60,375 nt of DNA from an uncultured Bacteroidales bacterium (GCA_900321005.1 ONUF01000020.1:1-60375); one strand, 5' to 3'; shown: positions 9,701 through 18,472, counted from the stretch's first letter. The notes: generated by a model from the letters alone, not told the origin. Numbers and translations: made by a program.

Positions 9701-12097
9701 GTTTTCATTATTATAAGCATCTACTGTTCCATATGGCACATAAACCGGAATGGACTTGGTCACGCCAACGAAACATTCGTCGTCACAGTGTGGCGGCGTG
9801 GTGGCTTCACAGGTAATAGACTGCAAACCGGAACATCCGGACAGTGCATTCTCTCCAAGGGTATTGACGCTTGCCGGAAGAGTGATCGTTGTAAAGCCTG
9901 TGCAAGCTTGGAATGCTCCTTCATCTAATGTGGTGACGCCGTCAGGGATGGTTATTGATTTCAAACCGGTACAACCATAGAAAGCGTATGACCCGATATT
10001 TGGGATGCCGGCAGGAATAGTAACAGAAGTGATACTGCTGTACCCGTTGAAAGCAAGGCTTCCGATGCTTGTTACGCCAGCTTCGATTACTACTGACTTA
10101 ATGGAAGCACGGTAGTCATACCACGGAACGTTTTTACCTTGCACCCATTCCGTCATTTTTCCTGTACCTTTGATGGTAAGTACGCCGTCTCCGTCCAATA
10201 CCCAAGTCAGGTTATCACCGCAGGTGCCGGAAGCAATTATTATATTATAAAAATCTGCCCATTCTCCTTTCTTCTTATAACTTGCTACTGACCCTACCGG
10301 TACATAAACTGGAATCGACTTGTCCACGCCGAAGAAGCATTCAGTACCACAGGTAGGCGGCGTAACTGCCAAACTGGTGATAGAGGTTAAACCGCTGCAG
10401 CCATAGAAAGCTTGGTGTTCAATGCTTGTGACGCTGCTGCCAATCGTTACAGATTTCAAACCGGAGCAACTAGTGAAAACAAGATCTCCAATAGTTGTAA
10501 CGCTATTAGGGATGGTAATTGTCGTGAGTTTGCTCATCTGGATGCAGAGATTGTCAGGGATGCTCTCCACTTCGTTGCCGAATGTGAATGACGTTATATT
10601 TCCTTTCGCAGAGTTGAACGGCTCTGTTGCGCTACAGTTTTTTGCATTCCAAACGATAGTTTTCAAGCCGGTGCAATTATCGAAAGCTTGATTTCCAAAA
10701 CTTGTAACGCCTGTGCCAATCGTTACATCGGTCAAACCGGTGCAACCACTGAAAGCTTTGTATCCAATGGTTGTAACGCTGTTCGGGATGGTAATTGTTG
10801 TGAGTTTGCTCATATCCATACAGAGATAAGCAGGAATATTCTCCACTTCGTTGCCGAATGTAAATGAGGTTATATTTCCTATCACAGCAGAGAAAAGATC
10901 TACTGCACTACAGTTTTTTGCATTCCAAACAATCGTTTTTAAGCCGGAGCAATTAGTGAAAACATCGGCGCTCATGCTGGTAACGTTTTCGCCAATAGTA
11001 ACCGATGTTAAACCACTGCAATTAAGGAAAGCCTGCTTTCCAATGCTTGTGACACTATTCGGAATAGTGATAGCGGTCAAACCGGTGCAACCACTGAAAA
11101 CTTGGTCTTCAATGGTTTTGACGCTGTTACCAATCGTTACAGATTTCAAACCGGTGCAATCACTAAAAGCATTGTGTCCAATACTTGTGACGCTGTTGGG
11201 AATGGTTATAGAGGACAAACCAGTGCATTTATAGAAAGCAGCGCCTCCAATACTTTTTACACTATTAGGAATCGTAATTTCTGTAAGTCGGTTCATGTTT
11301 TGGCATATATTAGAAGGAATACTTTCCACTTCGTTGCCGAATGTAAAAGATGTTATATTTTCTGCCGCAGAACTGAAAGGCGATGCACTACAGTTTTTTG
11401 CATTCCAAACGATAGTGGTTAAGCCGGTGCAATTATTGAAAGCAGCACCCCCAATGCTTGTAACGTTGCTCGGGATGGTAATGCTTTTTAGTTTGGTCAT
11501 GTAGTAGCAGATATACCCGGGAATTTTTTGCACGTTGCTTCCGAAAGTAAATGAACGTATATTTTCTCTCACATCAGTAAATGGAGCACTAGGACCATCT
11601 ATTGCATTCCAAACGATTGATTCAAGATTATTGCAATCTTGGAATACATTTGTTCCCCAGCCCGTACTCGTAATGCCTTCTCCGATGGATACAGCAGCCA
11701 GACTGCTGCAAGTATGGAAAGCCTCCTTACCAATGCTTGTAACGCTATTCGGGATAATTACAGAGAGTAGATTGTAACAATTCTTGAAAGCATAATTTTT
11801 AATACTCTTGACACTACTGCCGATAGTGACAGAACTTATATTGTTACAATTATAGAAAGCATATCTTCCGATACTTGTCACGCTATTTCCAATTTTAACT
11901 GTCTTGATGGACGAACGGGAGGAATACCACGGGGCATCTTCAATCACCCAATCCGTCATGTCTCCTGAACCGCTAATGGTAAGCACACCGCTGCTGTTCA
12001 ACTCCCATTTGAGGTTGTCACCGCAGGTGCCGCTTTCGGCGAATAGTGTTCCCGCGCTTGCTACAAGCGCAAGGAAGAAAGTAAAAATCTTTTTCAT
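6734..12097 (-). CDS. Giant BspA-like LRR protein with InlB B-repeats (1787 aa)
   Basis: The start chosen is the ATG at 12097, giving MKKIFTFFLALVASAG...FA as signal peptide; a TTG four codons upstream is also in frame but is not needed. Three BspA modules (SGTCGDNL... opening followed by LRR_5 repeats) fill about residues 20-1000. A lectin-like insert of about 130 residues comes next, then six InlB B-type repeats (YTITWKMDDGSVIA...YTYTFTGW.P....GDATYTAVF) and a seventh divergent one. Then comes an Fn3-like segment (SWDKVEGAVSYELRV...TWFVRS) and the shared tail (FILRDGKTYTVTGQEVK). The family is extracellular, known from Bacteroides, Tannerella and Trichomonas adhesins. Its start lies 37 bp downstream of the relic tail of the preceding LRR gene. 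One operon with the genes at 1460 and 12220 is likely. Confidence 0.92.
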   Translation of the reverse strand: MKKIFTFFLALVASAGTLFAESGTCGDNLKWELNSSGVLTISGSGDMTDWVIEDAPWYSSRSSIKTVKIGNSVTSIGRYAFYNCNNISSVTIGSSVKSIKNYAFKNCYNLLSVIIPNSVTSIGKEAFHTCSSLAAVSIGEGITSTGWGTNVFQDCNNLESIVWNAIDGPSAPFTDVRENIRSFTFGSNVQKIPGYICYYMTKLKSITIPSNVTSIGGAAFNNCTGLTTIVWNAKNCSASPFSSAAENITSFTFGNEVESIPSNICQNMNRLTEITIPNSVKSIGGAAFYKCTGLSSITIPNSVTSIGHNAFSDCTGLKSVTIGNSVKTIEDQVFSGCTGLTAITIPNSVTSIGKQAFLNCSGLTSVTIGENVTSMSADVFTNCSGLKTIVWNAKNCSAVDLFSAVIGNITSFTFGNEVENIPAYLCMDMSKLTTITIPNSVTTIGYKAFSGCTGLTDVTIGTGVTSFGNQAFDNCTGLKTIVWNAKNCSATEPFNSAKGNITSFTFGNEVESIPDNLCIQMSKLTTITIPNSVTTIGDLVFTSCSGLKSVTIGSSVTSIEHQAFYGCSGLTSITSLAVTPPTCGTECFFGVDKSIPVYVPVGSVASYKKKGEWADFYNIIIASGTCGDNLTWVLDGDGVLTIKGTGKMTEWVQGKNVPWYDYRASIKSVVIEAGVTSIGSLAFNGYSSITSVTIPAGIPNIGSYAFYGCTGLKSITIPDGVTTLDEGAFQACTGFTTITLPASVNTLGENALSGCSGLQSITCEATTPPHCDDECFVGVTKSIPVYVPYGTVDAYNNENYWNYFTNIQEMSCYLGSGTCGASGDNLTWSLPCSGVLTISGTGKMADYTSSSAPWNAHKASINSVVISDGVTGIGESAFENCSNMTSVTLPNSVISVGAGAFRYCSSLTSPLYNENVLAYMPTSYSGAFVVPEGIKSIAGYAFSGCNKISSVTIPNSVTSLGKGAFYECTGIQSITSRAATPPACGSNCFYYVPKTIPVYVPAGTVADYKAKDGWKDFGDNIQEIGADQVAYELVDLSKESIAEGEYLIVFDDNKAHAKVSGSDLAASSDELTIVGDVAYVPKETACAVTIAPLGTDSFSIRLADGTTYLDLQKKNSVATSATASAFAITDGGNKDVEIAKYLPSESKTYVLKHNGNYFRMYSNNLYTLPKLYRKKIVKYTITWKMDDGTVIDQTKVEAGVVPTHADPTKAATAEYTYTFAGWEPKVVAVTGDATYTATFKETKNSYTITWKMDDGSVIAKETYAYGDMPSHAAPVKESTAQYTYTFTGWTPALTSVTGDATYTAVFSATERSYTVTWLNWDGAELAKETYAYGLTPSYNGAVPVRPATEQFSYTFTGWTPAVVPVSGDATYTAVFKETKNSYTITWKMDDGSVIAQENYNYGDMPSHAAPVKEATAQYTYTFTGWTPALTSVTGDATYTAVFSATERSYTVTWLNWDGSQLAKESYKYGATPSFKGATPSRPATAQNTFTFTGWSPAIAPVSGDVTYKAQFSATGQTYTITWKMDDGSVIAKETYAYGDMPSQAAPVKEQTAQYTYTFSGWNPAIVPVTEDATYTAVFKATVRSYKVTFLDKDGKEIEVQEVLYNEAAVAPQAPEVEGYVFIGWDTPFDAVKSDLTVKALYEEVKDYTPSNLNALLVPKADDVQITLSWDKVEGAVSYELRVLADDVELFSQNTMTQNIISSPLSDIVNTYKITPGTYTMTWFVRSTDALGHAISDWAEGPQFEVTVKGQGYETTKDEVQSVKIYRNGMIFILRDGKTYTVTGQEVK
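7165..8572 (-). repeat. Tandem InlB B-repeat coding array
   Basis: Six units of about 67-72 codons plus a divergent last one. Two subtypes alternate: WKMDDGSVIAKETYAYGD and WLNWDGAELAKETYAYG. Their DNA is nearly identical over long stretches, for example around 7880-7990 and 8270-8390. Such identity between copies favours recombination and change of copy number. Confidence 0.85.
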
Positions 12098-12099
12098 AT

Positions 12100-12139
12100 T
12101 CTGTAACAATTTAACAGTTTAACAGCTTAACGGTTTAAC
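12100..12139 (-). repeat. Octamer tandem array just upstream of the 1787-aa LRR gene
   Basis: On the minus strand five 8-nt units run into the start codon: GTTAAACC, GTTAAGCT, GTTAAACT, GTTAAATT, GTTACAGA, then ATATG. The first unit contains the stop codon of the relic tail. No promoter or ribosome-binding sequence is evident in it. Confidence 0.75.
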
Positions 12140-12219
12140 GGACTTCATGTCCCAGAACATTGTACATCTTCCCGTCCCGGAGTATGTATAGTTGTCCGTT
12201 GCGGATTATTTTCGCATTT
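12135..12219 (-). pseudogene. Detached C-terminal tail of the 595-aa LRR protein (out of frame)
   Basis: Directly after the stop codon of the 595-aa protein, another frame reads IIRNGQLYILRDGKMYN and then VLGHEVR and a stop (TAA at 12135-12137). It is clearly the same tail that ends the neighbouring LRR proteins. A one-base shift therefore separates the protein from its tail. One 8-nt unit inserted, or one 7-nt unit removed, in the array at 12204-12242 would restore the frame. Confidence 0.8.
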
Positions 12220-12242
12220 TCACATTTGGTCATTTGACATTT
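12204..12242 (-). repeat. AAATGNNN array spanning the frameshift of the 595-aa LRR gene
   Basis: On the minus strand the units are AAATGTC (7 nt), AAATGACC, AAATGTGA, AAATGCGA and AAATAATC (8 nt each). The stop codon TGA (12222-12220) lies inside the third unit. The single 7-nt unit marks a plausible place for the one-base slip. Confidence 0.75.
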
Positions 12243-14007
12243 CGATGGCGGTTACGGGACCTTGCTCCACAATCGTACCGAACAGCTTCCAGCATTCAGC
12301 ATTTTTGTAGGCATCCAAGATGCTATGATCCGGCGACGACGGCACAATCAGCGTAGCGTCTATACCCGACGGAGACGGATCATAATCGTACCAGTACGAT
12401 TCTTCATAGCCCTCTGGATTCCACTTGACAGCAGGAGGAGTTTTAGCCAGAATCTTCACCGTTTTGAGTTTTGAGTCTCCTCCAAAACTGCCACTGTTGA
12501 CAAACTCGACATTCTCACCTATCACTACATATTCCAGATACCACACACTACGCAGGCAGTTCGTGTTAAACATCTTCACTGCCGGACCGGTAACTACTTG
12601 TTTCATGTAACTATTTCCTAACACCACATATTCTTCCAATGAGGTTGCGCCGCCAAAGTCAATTTCCGACAAGTTACAATCGCGGAACGCCCATTCGCCT
12701 ACTGCCGAGCAAGAAATAGGCACAACCACTTTGCCGTAAATTCCTCTACATAACATAAACGCTGAAGCGCCGATAGTAGTTATGCCTTCCGGAATAGAAA
12801 CGGAGGTAATTTTACCGCAATCGCAAAAAGCCATAGTATCGATAGCGGTCACGGTATAAGTTTGTCCGTCATGCTTGATGGTAGTCGGGATAATCAAATC
12901 TCCCTTGGGTTGCAAGTCAACGGATGCCTCCCATACTCCCTCTCCATTCTTCTCAATATAGGCGTGTTGCTGGCGACCGGCATAACCCCTGCCACCGGAC
13001 TGATTGACAATCTCCACCTCACGATTCGCCTTATCGGTTATCATAAAATAGAGGGTTTGTCCGCTCGCGACCTTTTCAGCAAAATCGTACGGAGTGGTCG
13101 GTTGGTACCATTGGACTTCCAAGGTAGCATCCTCTGTTACCGTCACGTCTGCTTTGTTTTCCACCACTTTGTCGGTGATATCTACACCATTGAGTAGCAG
13201 CTTCTCTATTGCCCAGAATTGCTGCGGTTCGAAACGCAAATGGACGGGTTCACCGGCTACCACCTTCAGGCTTTCCCCGTCGCTGACATACTCATCGTCC
13301 GCATAGACAACACAATCATCATTTATCGCATAATTCAAATTGAGATTGAAGGTCAGTTTATTAAATTTCACTTCCGTTCCGATAGCAAAGATATACTTGA
13401 AATCTCCCCATCCTTCTGCATTTTTGTAGTTCTCCACACTCGCTGCGGGAACATAGACCGGAATAAATTTGTCCACTTCGTAAAATGCCAGATACATGCA
13501 AGTCGGAGGAGTCACAGCCTTGCAAGTAATACTTGTCAGACCTTTGCAACCGGAAAAAGCACAACTCCAAATGTTTTCAACACCCTCACCTAAAGTCACA
13601 CTTGTCAGACCGGTGCAATCATAGAAGGCATAATCTTCAATGTCTGTGACACTGTTAGGAATGGTAACGCTCGTTATACCGGAGCAATTGGCGAAAGCAT
13701 AAACTCCAATGCTTTCGAGGCTGTTGGGAAGCTCAACAGTTGCTAAAACGCTGCAATCACCGAATGTACAATCTCCAATGCTGGTGACACCGTCGCCGAT
13801 GATTAAACTTGTAATACTTTCCCGATTTGCATACCAAGGACCACCCCATTCATAATCCGCCATTTCTCCTGTTCCACTAATCGTAAGCACTCCGTCCGTC
13901 AAGTCCCATGTAAGGTTGTCGCCTTCGGCACCACATGTTCCGCTTTCGGCGAAGATTGTTCCTGCCCCTGCAATGAGGGCGAGGAAGAAAGTAAAGATTT
14001 TTTTCAT
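12220..14007 (-). CDS. BspA-like LRR protein (595 aa), C-terminal tail lost by frameshift
   Basis: The signal peptide (MKKIFTFFLALIAGAG...FA) is nearly identical to those of the next two genes. A BspA module follows (SGTCGAEGDNLTWDL..GVLTISGTGEM, LRR_5 repeats to about residue 190, then a PVYVPAASVENYK linker). A middle region of about 200 residues contains an InlB-like segment (NLNYAINDDCVVYADDEYVSDGE...) and a PYDFAEKVASGQTLYF stretch of a kind found in Bacteroidales surface proteins, and more LRR-like repeats come after it. The ORF stops at EMSNDQM, just before the common tail, which lies in another frame (12135-12219). If the tail is needed for export or anchoring, this form would be mislocalised or released. 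It is the first large gene of the LRR run. Confidence 0.88.
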   Translation of the reverse strand: MKKIFTFFLALIAGAGTIFAESGTCGAEGDNLTWDLTDGVLTISGTGEMADYEWGGPWYANRESITSLIIGDGVTSIGDCTFGDCSVLATVELPNSLESIGVYAFANCSGITSVTIPNSVTDIEDYAFYDCTGLTSVTLGEGVENIWSCAFSGCKGLTSITCKAVTPPTCMYLAFYEVDKFIPVYVPAASVENYKNAEGWGDFKYIFAIGTEVKFNKLTFNLNLNYAINDDCVVYADDEYVSDGESLKVVAGEPVHLRFEPQQFWAIEKLLLNGVDITDKVVENKADVTVTEDATLEVQWYQPTTPYDFAEKVASGQTLYFMITDKANREVEIVNQSGGRGYAGRQQHAYIEKNGEGVWEASVDLQPKGDLIIPTTIKHDGQTYTVTAIDTMAFCDCGKITSVSIPEGITTIGASAFMLCRGIYGKVVVPISCSAVGEWAFRDCNLSEIDFGGATSLEEYVVLGNSYMKQVVTGPAVKMFNTNCLRSVWYLEYVVIGENVEFVNSGSFGGDSKLKTVKILAKTPPAVKWNPEGYEESYWYDYDPSPSGIDATLIVPSSPDHSILDAYKNAECWKLFGTIVEQGPVTAIEMSNDQM

Positions 14008-14094
14008 TGTATTATAATTTTTTTAACGATTGCTTGTGTGGGTATGCGCTGCGCACACTCGCGCAAAAAGAAATAAAAACAAAAACGGGTAAGA

Positions 14095-14250
14095 TTACTT
14101 CGTATGCCCGGGTGAATCGGACGTATCGGAAGAAGAAGAGAGCTGCTCCTCTATTAACTCGCGCGTAAATTCCCTCGCCTGTTTATGACGAGGATGCACT
14201 TCTGACAATGATTCCTGCCCTGTTTGTTTGTCGTTTTTTGCGTCTTCCAT
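14095..14250 (-). CDS. Possible 51-residue small protein
   Basis: ATG at 14250 to TAA at 14095-14097 encodes MEDAKNDKQTGQESL..., a highly charged, Ser-rich peptide ending SPGHTK, without a membrane segment. It is the only sizeable minus-strand ORF in the 364-bp gap between the AraC-type regulator and the LRR cluster, and it begins 45 bp after a TACCTTTG box. Nothing in it is recognisable. It may be a real small protein leading the LRR operon or just part of a leader. Confidence 0.4.
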   Translation of the reverse strand: MEDAKNDKQTGQESLSEVHPRHKQAREFTRELIEEQLSSSSDTSDSPGHTK

Positions 14251-14267
14251 ACCTCAACGGGCAATAC

Positions 14268-14295
14268 AAAAAAGCACCCGATCGAATTCGGGTGC
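14268..14295 (-). terminator. Terminator of the TPR/AraC regulator, overlapping a promoter box
   Basis: Perfect 8-bp arms (GCACCCGA with TCGGGTGC) and a 6-nt loop are followed on the minus strand by six T. The 5' arm starts at the last base of the -7 box at 14302-14295. Confidence 0.75.
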
Positions 14296-14302
14296 AAAGG
14301 TA
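14295..14302 (-). promoter_or_regulatory. Candidate -7 box for the LRR cluster
   Basis: TACCTTTG on the minus strand. The best upstream TTG (14330-14328) is 25 nt away instead of about 20, so the -33 part is weak. It is the only promoter-like site between the regulator gene and the three LRR genes. Confidence 0.45.
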
Positions 14303-14371
14303 ATGGAAATTCACGAAAGTGCTTTTGCAAAAGCGGACAGAAATTTTACAAAATCGGACAAACTGGCGTTT

Positions 14372-16045
14372 CTACCCCTGTCCGCGGGTCGTTCGATAGT
14401 TTGAAGGGGACATTCCGAAGTAACTACTGAAGGTGCGAGTGAACGAACTATGGTCCTCAAATCCACACCGATAAGCTATTTCCACGATGGGTATCTCCGA
14501 GTCTCTGAGGAGTATGATACGCGCCTGCTCCAACTGGATACGCATCATATAACGCTTCGCTCCTTCGCCGGTCAGATACTGAACCCTACGGTTCAGCGTC
14601 TTGGGAGACATGCACATCTTATCCGCCACCTGCGTCACCGTAACCGCCTGATGGTCCATCATCTGCGTGACGGTTAGGATGAGTTTTTTCAGGAATTGCT
14701 TATCCTCCTTGGTCAGATATTCCTCCTGTTCTTCAGCCGGTGAGTTTTCTTGCGCCTTGACCGAAGATTGCCGCGCTTCATTCAGTTCCTCCATCATAGA
14801 ACTCAACTGCTGGTTTATCTTCTCTTGACGTTTGCGGCGCATGATGAGCGAAATCAGAATACCGATTAGGACAATGATGGCGCCGGCTATACCATACCAT
14901 ATGAGGCGGTGATTGCGCTTGGTCAAGACTTCTTTCTCTTTCTCTAACTCATCCCTGCCGAACTCGGCATTAAATCGCGCTAACTGCTCCGCTGTCGCGT
15001 GCGAATAGAGCGAGTCTTTGAGCAGATGATATCGCTCCATATGCAAGCGCGCTTCATCGGGGTTCTCTTTGAACAAGATCTCATACACCTCGCGTTGCGC
15101 GTACGCTTCATTATATATATCGCCTATGTGCCCGCATATGTCTATGACCTCGTAGAGGTAACGCAACGCCTCGTCGTCCTTACCGAGACTATGGGCCGCG
15201 AGTCCCGCCTTGTTGAGTGAGATAACGAGCGACATCTGGTCGCCTACGGTACGGAAGAACGGTACTACTTCACGGAAGATGACGTATGCCTCGTCATAAC
15301 GTCCCAGACCTGCGAGAATAGACGCTTTCTGTGAGAGACGGACCATCATCTTATAGGTGTTGCCTGTAGTGGCTTCTACGGCATACGCACTGTCGGCGTA
15401 CAGCAGCGCTATCTCATCCTTATGCAGTGCATGCTCTATCTCGCTCGCCATGCCATAAATAATCGCCATGCGCGAGGGGTTATTCGCCTGCTTGGCATAA
15501 CTGATTGCCCGGAGAATATATCCCTCCGCCTCGGTGGGATTACCCGCCGCCATCAGCGTTCCGGCTATCGTGTTCAGGGACGAACTGATACGATCCGGAT
15601 CGCCGCTCTTGACATCCAACTGGTAGCATCGGCGCATATAATGCAGCGCCTCTTCGTATTTAGATTGGCGCATGTAGGTCAATCCTAACATTGCCAAATT
15701 ATCCGAGATGGATATATCGTCCGCATACTCCATGAGATCCAGCGCACGCAGCAGGTTCTTCTCCGCACGGGGATAATCCTGCTCGGCATAATACCATTCG
15801 CCCGCCCAATACCAGACAAGCGCTTTCATCGTATCCACAGGAGTAGAGGCGGTGAACACCACCGGCTCATCCATAAAATCCTCTTTGTCCATGTAAGCGA
15901 AAAACTCTCGCGCTCTCTCAAGCCCCGGTTTTCGGTCAAATCGCTCCAGCAAAGTATCTATCGGCTCCGGTATCCTATCCCCCGTTTCCATAGCAGACAA
16001 CACACCGACAGCCAACACAAGAAAAAGAGTAAAAATTTGTTTCAT
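14372..16045 (-). CDS. Membrane-bound TPR sensor with cytoplasmic AraC-type DNA-binding domain
   Basis: The start used is ATG 16045 ([14 protein letters not shown]...), because the longer frame crosses the promoter at 16072-16102. The 557 residues comprise a signal peptide, TPR-like helical repeats over about residues 40-350, one membrane segment at about 380-400 ([18 protein letters not shown]), a coiled coil ([16 protein letters not shown]) and an AraC helix-turn-helix domain in the last 100 residues ([19 protein letters not shown] ... [18 protein letters not shown]). This TPR-membrane-AraC layout is common in Bacteroidetes, where such proteins respond to periplasmic cues. It sits immediately upstream of the LRR cluster and its signal peptide resembles theirs, so control of that cluster is a reasonable inference. 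Confidence 0.88.
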   Translation of the reverse strand: MKQIFTLFLVLAVGVLSAMETGDRIPEPIDTLLERFDRKPGLERAREFFAYMDKEDFMDEPVVFTASTPVDTMKALVWYWAGEWYYAEQDYPRAEKNLLRALDLMEYADDISISDNLAMLGLTYMRQSKYEEALHYMRRCYQLDVKSGDPDRISSSLNTIAGTLMAAGNPTEAEGYILRAISYAKQANNPSRMAIIYGMASEIEHALHKDEIALLYADSAYAVEATTGNTYKMMVRLSQKASILAGLGRYDEAYVIFREVVPFFRTVGDQMSLVISLNKAGLAAHSLGKDDEALRYLYEVIDICGHIGDIYNEAYAQREVYEILFKENPDEARLHMERYHLLKDSLYSHATAEQLARFNAEFGRDELEKEKEVLTKRNHRLIWYGIAGAIIVLIGILISLIMRRKRQEKINQQLSSMMEELNEARQSSVKAQENSPAEEQEEYLTKEDKQFLKKLILTVTQMMDHQAVTVTQVADKMCMSPKTLNRRVQYLTGEGAKRYMMRIQLEQARIILLRDSEIPIVEIAYRCGFEDHSSFTRTFSSYFGMSPSNYRTTRGQG

Positions 16046-16071
16046 GCTCTTATTTTTTGATTTTGCGACTG

Positions 16072-16102
16072 CAAAATTACACAAAAAAAATGACATACGC
16101 AA
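16072..16102 (-). promoter_or_regulatory. Promoter of the TPR/AraC regulator
   Basis: TTG (16102-16100), 20-nt spacer, TAATTTTG (16079-16072) on the minus strand, with the extended -33 CTTGCGTATGTCA. Confidence 0.8.
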
Positions 16103-16130
16103 GAGAAAAGAAAAAAAAGCGCCCAAAATC

Positions 16131-16161
16131 TTGCACATGTGCAATTTTTGTAGTACCTTTG
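16131..16161 (+). promoter_or_regulatory. Promoter of glyA
   Basis: TTG (16131-16133), 20-nt spacer, TACCTTTG (16154-16161). The palindrome TTGCACATGTGCAA lies at the -33 box. Confidence 0.85.
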
Positions 16162-16188
16162 CACCATCAATTGATAAATCATTCGGAT

Positions 16189-17469
16189 ATGAATCGTGAC
16201 AATGAGATTTTTGACGTCATCCGGCGGGAGCGGGAGCGTCAGACCAAAGGTATCGAACTGATCGCCAGTGAGAACTTCGTGAGCGACCAAGTGATGGAGG
16301 CGATGGGCAGCGTGTTGACCAACAAGTACGCAGAAGGCTACCCGGGTCACCGTTACTACGGCGGGTGCGAGGTAGTGGACATTGCAGAGAATATCGCCCG
16401 CGACCGTCTCAAACGCCTCTACGACGCCGAGTATGTGAATGTGCAGCCGCACAGCGGTGCGCAAGCGAACATGGCGGTGTTCATGGCCTGCCTCCAAGCC
16501 GGCGACACGTTCATGGGACTCAACCTCAGCCACGGTGGTCACCTCAGTCACGGTTCGGCGGTTAACTTCTCCGGCCTGCTATTCAACGCTATCGGTTACG
16601 ACCTGGACGAAGCGACAGGACGCGTCAACTACGACGACCTGGAGCTCAAAGCCCGCACGCACAAGCCGAAGCTCATCATCGCCGGCGCGAGTGCGTACAG
16701 CCGCGAGTGGGACTACGCCCGTATCCGTCGCGTGGCGGATGAGATAGGCGCGATCTTCATGGTCGATATGGCCCACCCTGCCGGCCTCATCGCTGCCGGT
16801 CTGTTGGACAACCCGCTGAAGCACGCACATATCGTGACCTCCACCACTCACAAGACCCTGCGCGGTCCGCGCGGCGGTATCATCCTCATGGGCAAGGACT
16901 TCGACAACCCCTGGGGCAAGACCACGCCGAAAGGCGAGATCAAAAAGATGAGTGCGCTGCTCGACTCCGCCGTCTTCCCGGGTACGCAGGGCGGACCGCT
17001 CGAGCATGTGATAGCCGCCAAAGCTGTGGCTTTCGGCGAAGCACTGAGTCCGCAGTTCAAGGTCTATCAGCAGCAGGTGAAGAAAAACGCCGCCGTGATG
17101 GCACAAGCGTTCATCGACAAGGGCTATAAGGTTATCTCCGGCGGCACGGACAACCACTCCATGCTCATCGACCTGCGCACGAAATTCCCGGACCTGACGG
17201 GTAAGGTAGCGGAACAAGCGCTCGTAAGCGCCGACATCACGACGAACAAGAACATGGTGCCGTTCGACAGCCGCTCGGCCTTCCAGACCTCCGGTCTGCG
17301 CTTCGGTACGCCGGCTATCACCACCCGCGGACTGAAAGAAGATCAGATGCCGTGGATCGTCGATCTCATCGACCGCGTTCTACTCGACCCGACCAGCGAA
17401 GCGGTCATCGCCGCGGTACGCGAAGAAGTGAACCGCGAGATGACGAGACATCCGCTGTTTGCATGGTAA
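16189..17469 (+). CDS. glyA: Serine hydroxymethyltransferase
   Basis: This PLP enzyme interconverts serine and glycine while loading tetrahydrofolate with a one-carbon unit. The ATG at 16189 ([11 protein letters not shown]) is 27 bp after the -7 box; a longer frame would include the promoter. At 426 residues it has the usual length. Diagnostic segments: [72 protein letters not shown] (PLP lysine about residue 222) and [17 protein letters not shown]. It stands alone between two minus-strand regulators and ends at a bidirectional terminator. It feeds one-carbon units to purine, thymidylate and methionine synthesis. Confidence 0.98.
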   Translation: MNRDNEIFDVIRRERERQTKGIELIASENFVSDQVMEAMGSVLTNKYAEGYPGHRYYGGCEVVDIAENIARDRLKRLYDAEYVNVQPHSGAQANMAVFMACLQAGDTFMGLNLSHGGHLSHGSAVNFSGLLFNAIGYDLDEATGRVNYDDLELKARTHKPKLIIAGASAYSREWDYARIRRVADEIGAIFMVDMAHPAGLIAAGLLDNPLKHAHIVTSTTHKTLRGPRGGIILMGKDFDNPWGKTTPKGEIKKMSALLDSAVFPGTQGGPLEHVIAAKAVAFGEALSPQFKVYQQQVKKNAAVMAQAFIDKGYKVISGGTDNHSMLIDLRTKFPDLTGKVAEQALVSADITTNKNMVPFDSRSAFQTSGLRFGTPAITTRGLKEDQMPWIVDLIDRVLLDPTSEAVIAAVREEVNREMTRHPLFAW

Positions 17470-17474
17470 AAATA

Positions 17475-17499
17475 AATCCTCCGCGAGTTGCGGAGGATT
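17475..17499. terminator. Bidirectional terminator between glyA and an AraC regulator
   Basis: Perfect 10-bp stem AATCCTCCGC / GCGGAGGATT with a 5-nt loop. T-rich sequence follows on the plus side and the A-rich flank gives T on the minus side. It serves both convergent genes. Confidence 0.85.
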
Positions 17500-17502
17500 A
17501 TT

Positions 17503-18360
17503 TTAGCTCTTGTGTTCTTTACGGAACTTGTTCGGCGTGAGGCCGGTGTGCTTCTTCGTATATTGACAGAAGAAGCTGGCGTTGGGGAACTCCATCTGCT
17601 CGGCGATCTTATGAATAGGTATCGTCGTTTCGCGCAGCAGGTGCTTGAGTTCGGCGATCGTCACGTCGGCAATCCACTCGCTGGCGGACTTGCCGCTGCG
17701 ATCCTTGCAAATCTCCGACAGATACTTGGGCGTGATACCGATCTGCTCGGCAAACCATTGCACCTCGCGTTTGTGCGGGTGCTCGCGCAGCAAGTTGGTG
17801 AAGGTATGGAAGGTATAATCACCCGTATTGGACGCCAGACGCGTGACATTCAGATCCTCCGTCGAGATCTTCTTATCCAGATATGCGAGAATCTCCAAGG
17901 TCGCGGCGCGCGCCATGAGTTTGAGGATCTGACGGCGGTAGTCATTGAGCGGCTCAGACATCTGCAACTTCAGCAGGTGGAAATAAGTCTCGCAGAACTC
18001 CATCGACACCTCGTTGAGTTGGAACAAGGGATGGGCCTTCAGGTACTCCTGCTTCTGCCACCACATCGGCTCGACACGCATCAGTTCGTACATCAACTCC
18101 TCGAAAATCTTATTCGGGATAGCAAGCTCCAGGAACTCAAAGTCCTCGGAGAACTCGTACGGGCCCAATTCGGTCGCACGGGGAATACGGATGAGTAACT
18201 CGTTTTGGCTCACGCGCAGCATCTCGCCGTGGAAAAAGACATCGACATAGCCCTTCTTACACAGCACCATCGTCGTGGATGTCTCAGAAAGCGTCTCGCG
18301 GAATTGACGGAAACCTGCCACCTCATCGGTCAAGAACAGGTATTCGTTGTGTAAAATCAT
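17503..18360 (-). CDS. AraC-family transcriptional regulator
   Basis: The 285-residue cytoplasmic protein has a cupin-like N-terminal sensing half (residues 1-140; MVLCKKGYVDVFFHGEMLRVS) and a C-terminal AraC double helix-turn-helix (about 185-285; WFAEQIGITPKYLSEICKDR and IHKIAEQMEFPNASFFCQYT, ending HTGLTPNKFRKEHKS). It starts 34 bp after a good promoter and converges on glyA. The ligand and targets are unknown. Nothing links it to glyA except position. Confidence 0.93.
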   Translation of the reverse strand: MILHNEYLFLTDEVAGFRQFRETLSETSTTMVLCKKGYVDVFFHGEMLRVSQNELLIRIPRATELGPYEFSEDFEFLELAIPNKIFEELMYELMRVEPMWWQKQEYLKAHPLFQLNEVSMEFCETYFHLLKLQMSEPLNDYRRQILKLMARAATLEILAYLDKKISTEDLNVTRLASNTGDYTFHTFTNLLREHPHKREVQWFAEQIGITPKYLSEICKDRSGKSASEWIADVTIAELKHLLRETTIPIHKIAEQMEFPNASFFCQYTKKHTGLTPNKFRKEHKS

Positions 18361-18393
18361 AGTACTTTGCGGTATTAATTATCAATTTGGGGG

Positions 18394-18424
18394 CAAAAGT
18401 ACAACAAAAATCGCATATATGCAA
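18394..18424 (-). promoter_or_regulatory. Promoter of the AraC regulator
   Basis: TTG (18424-18422), 20-nt spacer, TACTTTTG (18401-18394), minus strand. The -33 region is the palindrome TTTGCATATATGCGA. Confidence 0.8.
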
Positions 18425-18442
18425 ATTTTTTGGCGATTTTTT

Positions 18443-18472
18443 TTGTTTTTTTAAGAAATATGTGTAACTTTG
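18443..18472 (+). promoter_or_regulatory. Promoter of the DUF4837 lipoprotein gene
   Basis: TTG (18443-18445), 19-nt spacer, TAACTTTG (18465-18472). The start codon follows 21 bp later. Here the -33 box lies in a T-run and lacks the extended motif. Confidence 0.7.

Noticed and set aside
14032-14075. Inverted repeat around TATGCGCTGCGCACA after the LRR gene start
   Set aside because: Imperfect, single, no period and no T-run; no function suggested.
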